Origin: Saprospiraceae bacterium
GTDB taxonomy: Bacteria; Bacteroidota; Bacteroidia; Chitinophagales; Saprospiraceae
Length of the DNA stretch: 64,000 bases
NCBI GenBank assembly: GCA_016787525.1
Contig: JAEUUP010000042.1
Location: forward strand, 1-64,000
Direction of reading: 5' to 3'
Positions 26,531-35,168 of the stretch are shown one piece after another. Position numbers and translations under genes: made by a program. Below the pieces are notes generated by a model, which saw only the letters and a list, made by a program, of their open reading frames with translations, did no database searches and was not told the DNA's origin. Positions within the stretch are counted from its first letter, which is position 1; the number at the start of each line of letters is the position of its first letter.

Positions 26531-27973
26531 ATGTATAAAAGACTCATTATTTTAGGTTTGGTCATGTCAGCTTACCAAATGTCGGCGCAAGAAGTTTGGT
26601 CACTTGAGAAATGTATTTTAACGGCTCAAGAGAACAATAGAACCATCAAGCAAAGTCAAATTGCGGTAAAAAATACCCAACTGACCAATAAACAAGACCG
26701 ATATTCGCAATATCCAACCGTAAATGCTTCGTCGAATTTAGGTTTCAACTTTGGTAGGAGTGTCAATCCTGCGACCTATCAGTTTGAAAACATCAATACA
26801 CGCTACAATGGTATCAACTTGTCAGCAGGTGTGATGCTTTACAACGGAGGGCGTATTCAAAATCAAATCAAACAAAGCTCGATAGATATACAAGCGGCAC
26901 AAGCAGACTTGGAGCAAACAGCTCAGAATATCTCATTGCAAGTAGCTCAAGCCTTTCTTCAAATTTTATTGAACGAGGAACAATTGTCGAATGCGAAAAA
27001 AAGAGCGCAAACGACATTGAGCCAACTTGACCGAGTTGAAAGGCAAATTAAAGTCGGCTCGCTTGCGCCTAATGCACGTTACGACCTTGCCGCGCAAGCT
27101 GCCCGTGACGAACAAAGTATCGTAACGGCTGCCAATAATGTTGAGTTGAGTTATTTGACTCTGAAAAACTTATTAGAACTCGCACCAGATAAAGATATGA
27201 AAATTGAGGCCCCCTCAGTAGTCGTGCCTTCTGATGTCAATCCAGATGCCTATTCTTTTAAAATGATTTATAACCAAGCTTTAGGAAATCAACCCCAAAT
27301 TCGAGCTGGAGAATCGCGCATCAAAAGTGCAGAAGTGGGTGTAAAAATAGCAGAAGCAGCTTTGTTACCCAGCTTGTCTATGAATGCCAATTTGAATACC
27401 AACTTTTCAAGTACTATCAAAGATTTTACAAAAGCCACAAAGACAAATGTGCCTTACACTCTTTCTGGTAATGCGACAATAGGAGGACAAACTGTTCCTG
27501 TGTCTTTTACAACTAATCAAGAAGTTTTGACTGATGCGCCCAAAAAACCTTATTTCAGTCAAATCGGTGACAATTTTGGACAAGGTTTAGGTCTGAATTT
27601 GCAAATTCCTATTTGGGACGGTTATCAACGCCGTACAACTATCGAGAGACAACAGTTAAATGTTGACAATCAAGTGATTGCATTAGAAAGAACCAAACAA
27701 CAACTCAAATCAGATGTACAAAATGCCATAGCTTCGTCTCGTGCAGCTCGTAAACAATACGAAGCAGCGCAAAAAACATTTGATGCACAAAAAGCTGCTT
27801 TCGATGCCACTGAAAAGCGATTCCAAATAGGTGCTGCCAATGGCTTTGAATTTACACAAGCACGTAATCAACTCGATACCGCAGAGCGCGATGTTGTTGT
27901 CGCTAAATACGATTATTTATTCCGTTTGAAAATTGTAGAGTTTTACGAAGGGAAAAAATTGACCTTAAAATAG
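26531..27973 (+). CDS. TolC-family outer-membrane efflux protein
   Basis: 480 aa from ATG 26531 (MYKRLIILGLVMSAYQMSAQ, signal peptide); a TTG seven codons upstream is less likely. TolC proteins form a trimeric channel-tunnel across the outer membrane and periplasm. The typical two-fold repeat is visible in the long helices (IDIQAAQADLEQTAQNI and LNVDNQVIALERTKQQLK) and the paired ALLPSLSMNANLN and QFTQARNQLDT-type strands. It is followed after 61 bases, which contain a motif copy, by the HlyD-like gene, so both form a tripartite-exporter operon. Confidence 0.92.
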   Translation: MYKRLIILGLVMSAYQMSAQEVWSLEKCILTAQENNRTIKQSQIAVKNTQLTNKQDRYSQYPTVNASSNLGFNFGRSVNPATYQFENINTRYNGINLSAGVMLYNGGRIQNQIKQSSIDIQAAQADLEQTAQNISLQVAQAFLQILLNEEQLSNAKKRAQTTLSQLDRVERQIKVGSLAPNARYDLAAQAARDEQSIVTAANNVELSYLTLKNLLELAPDKDMKIEAPSVVVPSDVNPDAYSFKMIYNQALGNQPQIRAGESRIKSAEVGVKIAEAALLPSLSMNANLNTNFSSTIKDFTKATKTNVPYTLSGNATIGGQTVPVSFTTNQEVLTDAPKKPYFSQIGDNFGQGLGLNLQIPIWDGYQRRTTIERQQLNVDNQVIALERTKQQLKSDVQNAIASSRAARKQYEAAQKTFDAQKAAFDATEKRFQIGAANGFEFTQARNQLDTAERDVVVAKYDYLFRLKIVEFYEGKKLTLK

Positions 27974-28034
27974 ACCCCTCAGTATTTCACTTAATCGAAC
28001 ATAAATTTTTATCCAAAATTATAAAGTCAAAACA

Positions 28035-29501
28035 ATGGCTGTTCAGAATAAAAGAAAGAATAACAAATTGATTTGGATTTTGCTGAGTGTAGTTGCCGTT
28101 CTGCTAATTGCTGCGGTGGCAATGAATAGTGGCAAAAAGAAAGGCGAAAAAGTATATGCCGAAAAAGTAGCCAAACGCACGATTCAAGAAACCGTTTCGG
28201 CAAGTGGGCGTATTTTTCCTGAAAAAGAAATCAAAGTAAGTTCAGACGTTTCGGGCGAAATCGTTGAGCTGTTGGTCAAAGAAGGTGACTCTGTACGAGC
28301 AGGACAGTTATTGTGTAAAGTAGATGCCCGCATCTATCGTGACCAAGTGACGCGTGGCGAAGCCAGCGTCAATGCCTCAAGAGCACAATATGCCAATGCT
28401 TTGTCAAATATCGAAAGTGTGCGCGCTCGCCAACTCCAAATCATAGCCCAAAAGGAACAGTTACAAGCTCAACTGAAACAAACACAACAGGCATTCAAGC
28501 GGAACGAACAATTGCACCGTGATGGTGTGATTTCAGATGCTGATTTTGAGGCAACTCAATCCCAATTGCGCCAGCAAGAAGCGACCATCAAAGCGACGGA
28601 TGCTCAAGCACAAGCCGCATTGAACGATATTGCGTCGTCTCAAAAGTCAGCAGAAGCTGCACAATACAATGTCAAAAGCTCAGAAGCGACTTTGAAAGAA
28701 TTGCAAACAAACCTTAATCGTACTTCTATCTATGCACCAGTTGATGGTGTCGTATCAAAATTGAGCATCGAAAAAGGCGAGCGTGTGGTCGGTACAGCCC
28801 AAATGTCGGGTACTGAAATCATGCGTATTGCCAACTTATCGGCTATGGAAGTACAAATTGACGTGAGTGAAAACGATATTTGGCGTTTGGCAGTAGGTAA
28901 CGATGTAGATATTGAAGTAGATGCTTTCTCTGGACGTAAATTCAAAGGTCGCGTTTCTGAGGTAGCAAATACAGCGAGCAATGCATTCACAGCCACTGGT
29001 GCTGTCAATTTGACAACCGACCAAGTTACTAATTTTGTGGTTAAAGTGCGTATTGACCCAGCAAGTTATGCCGATTTGATGCGCAATGGTCGCCCACCAT
29101 TTCGTCCTGGTATGTCTGCTTCAGTTGACATTCACACCAATACTGTCAATGATGCTTTAAGTGTGCCAATCCAAGCAGTGACAACACGTGACGAAGATGC
29201 TGATCTCAAAAAAGCCAAAGCCAATACAGAAGAGGGGCAAACCACTGAGAAAAAAGCAGTTGCACAACAAGTCAAAGAAATTGTGTTTGTGGTGTCTGGC
29301 GATACTGTCAAAATGGTTGAAGTAAAAACGGCTATTCAAGATAATCAATACATCCAAGTTGTGTCAGGTCTGAAAGGTGACGAAGAAGTTGTTGCTGCAC
29401 CGTTTAAGTTAATTTCTCATACACTCAAATCTGGTGCTAAGATTCAAAAAGTCAGTGAAAAAGAGTTGTATGGTAGTGGTGATAAGAAAAAAGAAGACTA
29501 A
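28035..29501 (+). CDS. Efflux periplasmic adaptor (HlyD/MacA family)
   Basis: 488 aa. One N-terminal membrane helix (residues 12-29) followed by a lipoyl-like half (VSASGRIFPEKEIKVSSDVSG, DSVRAGQLLCKVD), a long coiled coil (about 90-215) and the beta-barrel/membrane-proximal part (YAPVDGVVSKLSIEKGERV, FRPGMSASVDIHT). It bridges an inner-membrane pump to TolC, encoded just upstream. The missing pump (ABC or RND) is not adjacent: the next feature is a terminator. A Lys/Glu-rich insert lies near residues 388-415. Transport substrate unknown. Confidence 0.92.
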   Translation: MAVQNKRKNNKLIWILLSVVAVLLIAAVAMNSGKKKGEKVYAEKVAKRTIQETVSASGRIFPEKEIKVSSDVSGEIVELLVKEGDSVRAGQLLCKVDARIYRDQVTRGEASVNASRAQYANALSNIESVRARQLQIIAQKEQLQAQLKQTQQAFKRNEQLHRDGVISDADFEATQSQLRQQEATIKATDAQAQAALNDIASSQKSAEAAQYNVKSSEATLKELQTNLNRTSIYAPVDGVVSKLSIEKGERVVGTAQMSGTEIMRIANLSAMEVQIDVSENDIWRLAVGNDVDIEVDAFSGRKFKGRVSEVANTASNAFTATGAVNLTTDQVTNFVVKVRIDPASYADLMRNGRPPFRPGMSASVDIHTNTVNDALSVPIQAVTTRDEDADLKKAKANTEEGQTTEKKAVAQQVKEIVFVVSGDTVKMVEVKTAIQDNQYIQVVSGLKGDEEVVAAPFKLISHTLKSGAKIQKVSEKELYGSGDKKKED

Positions 29502-29523
29502 AAACGATAGTGTTCTGTTTTTT

Positions 29524-29564
29524 AAAGTCTTGTGATGAAACAGCATCACAAGACTTTTTTTATA
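29524..29564 (+). terminator. Terminator of the TolC-HlyD operon
   Basis: AAAGTCTTGTGATG and CATCACAAGACTTT make a 14-bp stem (29524-29537, 29544-29557) followed by a T run. It closes the two-gene exporter unit. Confidence 0.88.
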
Positions 29565-29666
29565 GAAATAAAGAAATTAGCACAGTTTTTTTTAAAAAAA
29601 GTAGGTTGTTAAATTTAGAACAATTTATAGTAAACAAAAAGTTTTTATTAATTTCAAAAATTCTTT

Positions 29667-29674
29667 TACTTTTG
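29667..29674 (+). promoter_or_regulatory. TAnnTTTG -7 promoter element of parC
   Basis: TACTTTTG lies about 86 bases before the parC ATG. The 9-mer copy at 29716 falls in the leader. Confidence 0.45.
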
Positions 29675-29759
29675 CAAGTTTTCAACATTAGCTGCAAAAC
29701 TTCGTTGAAAACAGACCCCTCAGTATATTGTGGTTTTGGGTTTTAGAAAAGATAAAAAT

Positions 29760-32435
29760 ATGGCAAAAAGAAATACAGATACACCCAATAATGGAACACG
29801 CATGGATGCCAACGGTGACCACGTGACGACTTTGGGCAATATGTATCAAAACTACTTTTTGGATTATGCAAGCTATGTTATTCTCGAACGAGCTGTGCCA
29901 CACATCCACGATGGTTTGAAACCTGTCCAACGTCGCATTCTTCATGCGATGAAAGAAATGGATGATGGGCGATATCACAAAGTAGCGAATATCATCGGGC
30001 AAACGATGCAGTATCATCCACATGGCGATGCAGCGATTGGTGATGCACTTGTCAACTTAGGTCAAAAAGACTTAGTTATAGACTGCCAAGGAAACTGGGG
30101 TGATATTCGTACAGGTGACGGAGCTGCTGCACCGCGTTACATCGAAGCACGATTGACTCCTTTTGCACGTGAAGTTGTATTCAACGCCCAAACAACAGAA
30201 TGGCAATTGTCTTATGATGGTCGTAAGCGCGAACCAATCACTTTACCTGTGAAATTTCCATTGTTGTTGGCTCAAGGTGTGGATGGTATCGCTGTTGGGC
30301 TTTCGACTAAAATTTTACCACACAATTTTATTGAACTGATTAAGGCGAGTATTGATATACTGAGGGGTCGCCCAACTAATATACTACCAGATTTTCAAAC
30401 AGGTGGTATGATGGATGCGACGAATTATAATGGTGGAAAACGAGGGGGGAAAGTACGTGTTCGAGCGCGTCTTGAGATTTCAAAAGATAAAAAAGCTTTA
30501 CTCATCAAAGAAATCCCTTATGGCACAACGACAGGTGATTTGGTTGAGTCTATTTTGAAAGCAGCTGAAAAGGGAAAAATTAAAATCAAAAAAGTTGTTG
30601 ACCAAACGGCAAAAGATGTAGAAGTCGTCATCGAACTACAACCAGGCGTTTCACCTGACGTGACAATGGATGCATTGTATGCTTTTTCAGATTGTGAAGT
30701 TTCTATCTCTCCAAACGCTTGTGTCATCTACGATAATAAGCCTTTGTTTTTAGATGTCAACGAAATGCTGCGTTTGGATACAGAGTTGACCAAATATCTA
30801 CTCAAACGTGAATTAGAAATTAAGCAGGATGAATTAGAAGAGAAGTGGCATTTTGCAAGTTTGGAAAAGATTTTTATCGAAAACCGTATTTACCATCAAA
30901 TTGAGGAAGCTGAATCTTGGGAACAAGTCTTGAAAATTATTCCACAAGAATTGAAAAAATATGTACGTGAACCCAATGAAGCTGCTTCAGCTAATGATAA
31001 TCGCCTTGTTTTACTGAGGGGGGTATCAGAAGAAGATGTAACGCGATTAACCGAAATTCGTATTAAGAGAATTTCAAAATACAATTCTTTTGCTGCTGAT
31101 GAAATGCTTAAAAATTTACTCAATGAGCTGGCTCAAGTTAAACACGACCTTGAACATTTGATTGAGTTTACAATTAAGTATTACGACAACCTGTTGAAAA
31201 AATATGGGAAGGGTAGAGAACGGAAAACGGAAATTAGAGTATTTGATACAATTCAAGCAACAGAGGTAGTTGCAAATAATGCTAAACTTTTCGTGAATCG
31301 GAAAGATGGTTTTATAGGAACAGGTCTAAAAAAAGGAGATGGTGTGGACTTCGTGTCTGACTGCTCTGATATTGATGACATTATTGTATTCCGAAAGGAT
31401 GGCAAGTTTCAAGTTGTAAGGGTAGCCGATAAAGTATTCGTTGGTAAAGATATTATTCACGTCGCAGTGTGGCGCAAAGGGGATGAAAGAACGACTTATA
31501 ATCTTATTTATCTTGATGGTAAATCTGGGATAAGTTATGCTAAGCGTTTTAATGTTACAGCCATAACAAGAGCAACCGAATATGATTTGACTCAAGGGAA
31601 TAATAATTCCAAATTATGGTATTTTACAGCTAACCCAAATGGCGAGTCAGAAATTGTTTCAGTTCAATTGACCCAGAGTTCAACCGCAAAAATAAAACGA
31701 TTCGATTTTGATTTCGCGACTTTGTCTATCAAAGGTCGTAATTCGCAAGGTAATATTGTAACTAAATATCCTGTTCGGGAGGTCAAGCAAAAAACAATAG
31801 GTAAATCCACATTAGGAGCAAAACGAATTTGGTTTGACGATATTACTGGCAAATTGAATGATACTGAAAGGGGGAGACTGATAGGTGAGTTCGATACAGG
31901 TGATAATATCTTGATTCTTTACAAAGATGGTACATTAGAAACGTGCGAGTTAGATTTAATTAAACATTTTGAACTCAACGACATCGTTTATTTAGGTAAA
32001 GTTGAAACGGATACTGTTGTGACAACTGTTTATTTTGATGGGAATAAAGGGTGGACTATGGTGAAGCGATTCAAAGTTGAAGGCATAAAAAACAATGAAA
32101 GATTGAGCTATTTGACTGAGAATAAAAAATCTCAAATGTTATTTGTCTCTGTAGAACCCAACCCTAGAATTAATTATGCTATCAAAATTGGTTCAAAAAA
32201 GATGGATGGAGGAGAAGTGTTGTTGGCTGAATTTATTGATGTGAAAGGATGGAAGGCATTAGGTAATAAGCTCAGCGACCAAAAATTATTAGATGTTAAA
32301 GAAGTTATTGTTAAAGAAGAGTCAAAAAAACAAGAAAAACCTCAAGGTATAAACGAAGGCAATGCAGAAAATCAAGTTAAAGAGCTTCCTAAATTTCAAG
32401 CTGGAGATACCATTGAATTCGACTTTGGTGATTAA
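29760..32435 (+). CDS. parC: DNA topoisomerase IV subunit A
   Basis: 891 aa from ATG 29760 (MAKRNTD); a GTG ten codons earlier is possible. The breakage-rejoining domain has the type IIA segments VPHIHDGLKPVQRRILHAM, YHPHGDAAIGDALVNL and the catalytic Tyr127 in AAPRYIEAR. The sequence follows the ParC-like Bacteroidota variant rather than GyrA, which has a different tyrosine context. A C-terminal beta-pinwheel-like region and a charged tail (about 830-891) complete it. It decatenates replicated chromosomes with ParE. Two 9-mers encode LRG (30359, 31013). GyrA remains a less likely alternative. Confidence 0.85.
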   Translation: MAKRNTDTPNNGTRMDANGDHVTTLGNMYQNYFLDYASYVILERAVPHIHDGLKPVQRRILHAMKEMDDGRYHKVANIIGQTMQYHPHGDAAIGDALVNLGQKDLVIDCQGNWGDIRTGDGAAAPRYIEARLTPFAREVVFNAQTTEWQLSYDGRKREPITLPVKFPLLLAQGVDGIAVGLSTKILPHNFIELIKASIDILRGRPTNILPDFQTGGMMDATNYNGGKRGGKVRVRARLEISKDKKALLIKEIPYGTTTGDLVESILKAAEKGKIKIKKVVDQTAKDVEVVIELQPGVSPDVTMDALYAFSDCEVSISPNACVIYDNKPLFLDVNEMLRLDTELTKYLLKRELEIKQDELEEKWHFASLEKIFIENRIYHQIEEAESWEQVLKIIPQELKKYVREPNEAASANDNRLVLLRGVSEEDVTRLTEIRIKRISKYNSFAADEMLKNLLNELAQVKHDLEHLIEFTIKYYDNLLKKYGKGRERKTEIRVFDTIQATEVVANNAKLFVNRKDGFIGTGLKKGDGVDFVSDCSDIDDIIVFRKDGKFQVVRVADKVFVGKDIIHVAVWRKGDERTTYNLIYLDGKSGISYAKRFNVTAITRATEYDLTQGNNNSKLWYFTANPNGESEIVSVQLTQSSTAKIKRFDFDFATLSIKGRNSQGNIVTKYPVREVKQKTIGKSTLGAKRIWFDDITGKLNDTERGRLIGEFDTGDNILILYKDGTLETCELDLIKHFELNDIVYLGKVETDTVVTTVYFDGNKGWTMVKRFKVEGIKNNERLSYLTENKKSQMLFVSVEPNPRINYAIKIGSKKMDGGEVLLAEFIDVKGWKALGNKLSDQKLLDVKEVIVKEESKKQEKPQGINEGNAENQVKELPKFQAGDTIEFDFGD

Positions 32436-32518
32436 TTAATAAAAGTTCCACGTAGAACAGAAGCGTCTCACATTAACCAATGTGAGACGCTTCTGTTCTA
32501 CGTGGAACTTTTATTAAT
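32435..32518. terminator. Perfect 40-bp palindrome carrying two parS-like sites
   Basis: 32435-32474 and 32479-32518 are exact reverse complements around the loop AACC. Each arm carries a parS-like 14-mer (32445-32458, GTTCCACGTAGAAC; 32495-32508, the complement). It joins the convergent parC and thrC genes and overlaps both stop codons, so it presumably acts as a bidirectional terminator as well as a possible ParB-binding locus. Confidence 0.75.
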
Positions 32519-33812
32519 AGTTTTCAAGTAGCCATTCTTTGAAATTTTCAAAGTCTATACTCATCGGAACGGCTACTTTTTCTTTTTCTGAAAGAACGGC
32601 TAAACGTTCAGGAATGGGAATTTCTTGCTCTAAAATGCTTCCCATATCGTCCAAAAACTTAGTTGGATGTGCCGTTTCTAAAACAATACCTAAAGCATCT
32701 GTTGTCTTTTGATATTCTTTCAAAGCTAAATAACCTACTGCTCCGTGTGGATCAATGATGTAATTATACTTTTCAAAAATTTCTTTTACTGCTTTTTTAG
32801 TTGTTTCATCGTCGAAAGCATATCCTTTTATTTCTTCTGTCATATTGTTCCACGTAGAACCATAGATGTCTAACATGCGTGCAAAGTTCGACGGATTACC
32901 TACATCCATAGCATTTGAAAGTGTTCTTACTGAGGGGATTGGCTTGTATTCTCCTGTTGTCAGATACTGAGGTACAACATCGTTTGCATTGGTTGCAGCT
33001 ATGAATTCATGGATGGGTAAACCCATTTTTTTAGCAAAAAGACCAGCTGTCAGATTACCAAAATTGCCTGACGGAACACTAAAAACAACAGGCTTATCTG
33101 CGCTTTCGATTTGTTTGTAAGCTTCAAAGTAGTAGAAACTTTGAGGAATCAATCTTGAAATATTGATTGAGTTTGCAGAGCTTAATTGAATCTTTGCAGT
33201 CAATGTCTCATCCAAAAACGCTTTTTTTACTAATGCTTGGCAGTCGTCAAAAGTACCATTGATTTCTAAAGCTGTTATATTTTCCCCTAAAGTTGTTAAT
33301 TGTTTTTCTTGCAACATACTGACTTTACCCGATGGATAGAGTATAACGACTTTAATGCCTAAAGTTTTGTAAAACCCTGCGGCCACTGCTCCACCTGTAT
33401 CTCCTGATGTTGCAACTAAAATAACCAATTCTTTTTTATCTTCTTGATTGAAATAAGACATCAATTGCGCCATAAACCGTGCGCCAAAATCTTTAAAAGC
33501 CAATGATGGTCCATGAAATAGTTCTAGAACATGCGTTACTTCGTCAAGTTTGACAACTGGCGCAGGAAAATCAATAGCTGCTTCGACAATGTTTTTTAAA
33601 TCTTTCTCAGGAATAGAATCTCCGATAATCGTTTTTGCAACTTCAAAAGCAATACTTTGAAAAGAATGATTTTTTAAGTTATTTATGAAAAGGGGCGAGA
33701 GTTGAGGTATATTTTCAGGCATATACAAACCATTGTCTTCAGGCAATCCTTTGAATACAGCTTCTTTCAACGAAACGAATTTGTGTGGATTTTTTGTACT
33801 ATAAAGTCTCAT
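32514..33812 (-). CDS. thrC: Threonine synthase
   Basis: 432 aa. PLP enzyme converting O-phosphohomoserine to threonine. The PLP lysine is Lys107 in HGPSLAFKDFGARF; other supporting segments are ATSGDTGGAVAAGF, SVPSGNFGNLTAG and the N-terminal MRLYSTKNPH of the fungal/bacterial class 2 form. Starts at ATG 33812, 140 bases after thrB, with two parS-like sites in the gap. One parS-like site (32847) lies inside the gene and encodes part of STWNNM. Threonine biosynthesis genes here are thrB-thrC; thrA is not in the window. Confidence 0.95.
   Translation of the reverse strand: MRLYSTKNPHKFVSLKEAVFKGLPEDNGLYMPENIPQLSPLFINNLKNHSFQSIAFEVAKTIIGDSIPEKDLKNIVEAAIDFPAPVVKLDEVTHVLELFHGPSLAFKDFGARFMAQLMSYFNQEDKKELVILVATSGDTGGAVAAGFYKTLGIKVVILYPSGKVSMLQEKQLTTLGENITALEINGTFDDCQALVKKAFLDETLTAKIQLSSANSINISRLIPQSFYYFEAYKQIESADKPVVFSVPSGNFGNLTAGLFAKKMGLPIHEFIAATNANDVVPQYLTTGEYKPIPSVRTLSNAMDVGNPSNFARMLDIYGSTWNNMTEEIKGYAFDDETTKKAVKEIFEKYNYIIDPHGAVGYLALKEYQKTTDALGIVLETAHPTKFLDDMGSILEQEIPIPERLAVLSEKEKVAVPMSIDFENFKEWLLENY
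32847..32860 (+). promoter_or_regulatory. parS-like site within thrC
   Basis: GTTCCACGTAGAAC, preceded by T. It fits GTTCYACGTRGAAC, close to the bacterial parS consensus TGTTTCACGTGAAACA; it lies within a coding sequence, as some known parS sites do. Confidence 0.5.
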
Positions 33813-33864
33813 TGTTTGATTTTAAACACTATTAAGTGCTATTTAATAATTGGTTAAATAAAAA

Positions 33865-33878
33865 GTTCTACGTGGAAC
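33865..33878 (-). promoter_or_regulatory. parS-like site between thrB and thrC
   Basis: GTTCTACGTGGAAC on the plus strand, i.e. GTTCCACGTAGAAC on the minus. Followed by A. Forms an inverted pair with the site at 33926. Confidence 0.5.
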
Positions 33879-33925
33879 AAACGCTCGGATAAATAGCATG
33901 GCTATCTATCTACAACGACATATTA

Positions 33926-33939
33926 GTTCCACGTAGAAC
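33926..33939 (+). promoter_or_regulatory. parS-like site between thrB and thrC
   Basis: GTTCCACGTAGAAC, 14 bases before the end of thrB, oriented opposite to the site at 33865. Both lie in the 140-base thrB-thrC gap. Confidence 0.5.
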
Positions 33940-33952
33940 AATGAATTTTGAA

Positions 33953-34918
33953 TCAGCAAAGAATTGTGCCTTCCATATTGATTGGAGAGATAAATAACTC
34001 ACATTCAATTTTATGTTCTTGATATATTTTCTGCATAGCCAATCCCGCATTTTCTGCTGTTAAACTATTTTCAGAAAGGGCGAAAATAGAAGGACCTGAG
34101 CCTGATATAGAACACCCCAAGACCCCCTCAGTATAAGCGGCTTCTTTAACTTCATAGAAATAAGGAATCAAAGAGGCGCGTTGTGGCTCAATGATAACAT
34201 CTACAAGTGAGCGACGAATTAAGTCAAAATCGGAGTTAAACATACCGATAATAAATGCTCCCATATTAGCATTTTGTTTTACAACAGATTTGAGTGGAAC
34301 TTCTGTTTTGAGCAGAGCTCTGGCTTCTTTTGTCAGAACCTCTACTTTCGGATAAATCACAGTAGCATATAGACCGCGAGGAACATGAATTCTATGGACA
34401 TCATTAGTCACAGAATCTCGAACTAAAGTAAATCCACCTAAAAGCGATGGTGCAACATTATCTGCATGAATGGCACCACTGGCAATACTTTCACCTAATA
34501 CGGCAAATTCGAGTAAGTCACGCTTTTCTAATGGTCGCCGAAGTAGTTCATTGATGACCACGACTGCTCCTGCCGCACTTGCCGCGCTCGAACCTAATCC
34601 AGAGCCAAAAGGCATTTTCTTGTGTATTTCCATTTCTATTCCTCTACCCGATTCACCTAAGTAATCAAGGAGTTTCAAGGCTGCATAACCAGCGGTATTC
34701 TTCACAGGTTCATATGGTAGTTTCCCTCCTGTTATTTTAGTGATTTTCAAACCAGGCTCGTCAGAAAATCGTGCAATAATTTCATCACCAGGTTTTTCCA
34801 ATGCAAAGCCTAAGACATCGAAGCCACATGCTACATTTGCTACACTTGCAGGAGCGAAAACTTTAATACCTGTTTTGTTTTTAGTTGAAGTAATAATTGT
34901 AGGACTTGACATTTCCAT
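33953..34918 (-). CDS. thrB: Homoserine kinase
   Basis: 321 aa. GHMP-family kinase phosphorylating L-homoserine with ATP. The glycine-rich phosphate loop PFGSGLGSSAASAAG (about residues 105-119) and the N-terminal APASVANVACGFD are diagnostic, as is the C-terminal CSISGSGPSIFAL. Start ATG 34918; a second ATG two codons downstream is equally possible. First gene of a thrB-thrC unit; the leader upstream carries a terminator-like hairpin and a parS-like site. The 9-mer at 34124 encodes TEG. Confidence 0.95.
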   Translation of the reverse strand: MEMSSPTIITSTKNKTGIKVFAPASVANVACGFDVLGFALEKPGDEIIARFSDEPGLKITKITGGKLPYEPVKNTAGYAALKLLDYLGESGRGIEMEIHKKMPFGSGLGSSAASAAGAVVVINELLRRPLEKRDLLEFAVLGESIASGAIHADNVAPSLLGGFTLVRDSVTNDVHRIHVPRGLYATVIYPKVEVLTKEARALLKTEVPLKSVVKQNANMGAFIIGMFNSDFDLIRRSLVDVIIEPQRASLIPYFYEVKEAAYTEGVLGCSISGSGPSIFALSENSLTAENAGLAMQKIYQEHKIECELFISPINMEGTILC

Positions 34919-34963
34919 AATGTGGAATTTTTTACCCCTCAGTATTTTTATTCAAAATACTTT

Positions 34964-34979
34964 TGTTCTACGTGGAACA
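34964..34979 (-). promoter_or_regulatory. parS-like site in the thrB leader
   Basis: TGTTCTACGTGGAACA, the only full 16-base form with both end bases. It matches TGTTTCACGTGAAACA at 13 of 16 positions. Located 46 bases before the thrB start. Confidence 0.55.
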
Positions 34980-34984
34980 TAGGT

Positions 34985-35020
34985 TTATAAAAAAGAATTG
35001 AGGTGTCAAAACACCTCAAT
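34985..35020 (-). terminator. Terminator-like hairpin in the thrB leader
   Basis: ATTGAGGTGT pairs with ACACCTCAAT (34997-35020, loop CAAA on the plus strand); reading toward thrB it is followed by TTCTTTTTTAT. It lies between a possible promoter (35040-35047) and thrB, so it could act as a leader attenuator. It may instead be a second terminator of the upstream outer-membrane gene. Confidence 0.55.
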
Positions 35021-35039
35021 CATTGTTGAAAAATGATTG

Positions 35040-35047
35040 CAAAGTTA
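35040..35047 (-). promoter_or_regulatory. TAnnTTTG -7 promoter element
   Basis: CAAAGTTA on the plus strand reads TAACTTTG on the minus strand, pointing toward thrB, 122 bases away. A -33 TTTG is not evident. Confidence 0.35.
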
Positions 35048-35114
35048 AGTGTATTATTGCTAAATGTATTCCACTTTTTAAGTTTTTCATGTGAAGGCGA
35101 AAAAGCATGTAAAA

Positions 35115-35150
35115 AAAAAGTTCGCATCTAATGATAGATACGAACTTTTT
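35115..35150 (-). terminator. Terminator of the outer-membrane protein gene
   Basis: AAAAAGTTCG pairs with CGAACTTTTT, with further partial pairing inside, and a long T run on the minus strand. It lies about 20 bases beyond the stop at 35169. Confidence 0.75.
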
Positions 35151-35168
35151 ACCGATAGACTTAAAAGT

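Noticed and set aside
29760-32435. GyrA rather than ParC
   Set aside because: The tyrosine context (AAPRYIEAR) and N-terminus fit the Bacteroidota topoisomerase IV form; GyrA usually has a different preceding segment. Left as an alternative only.
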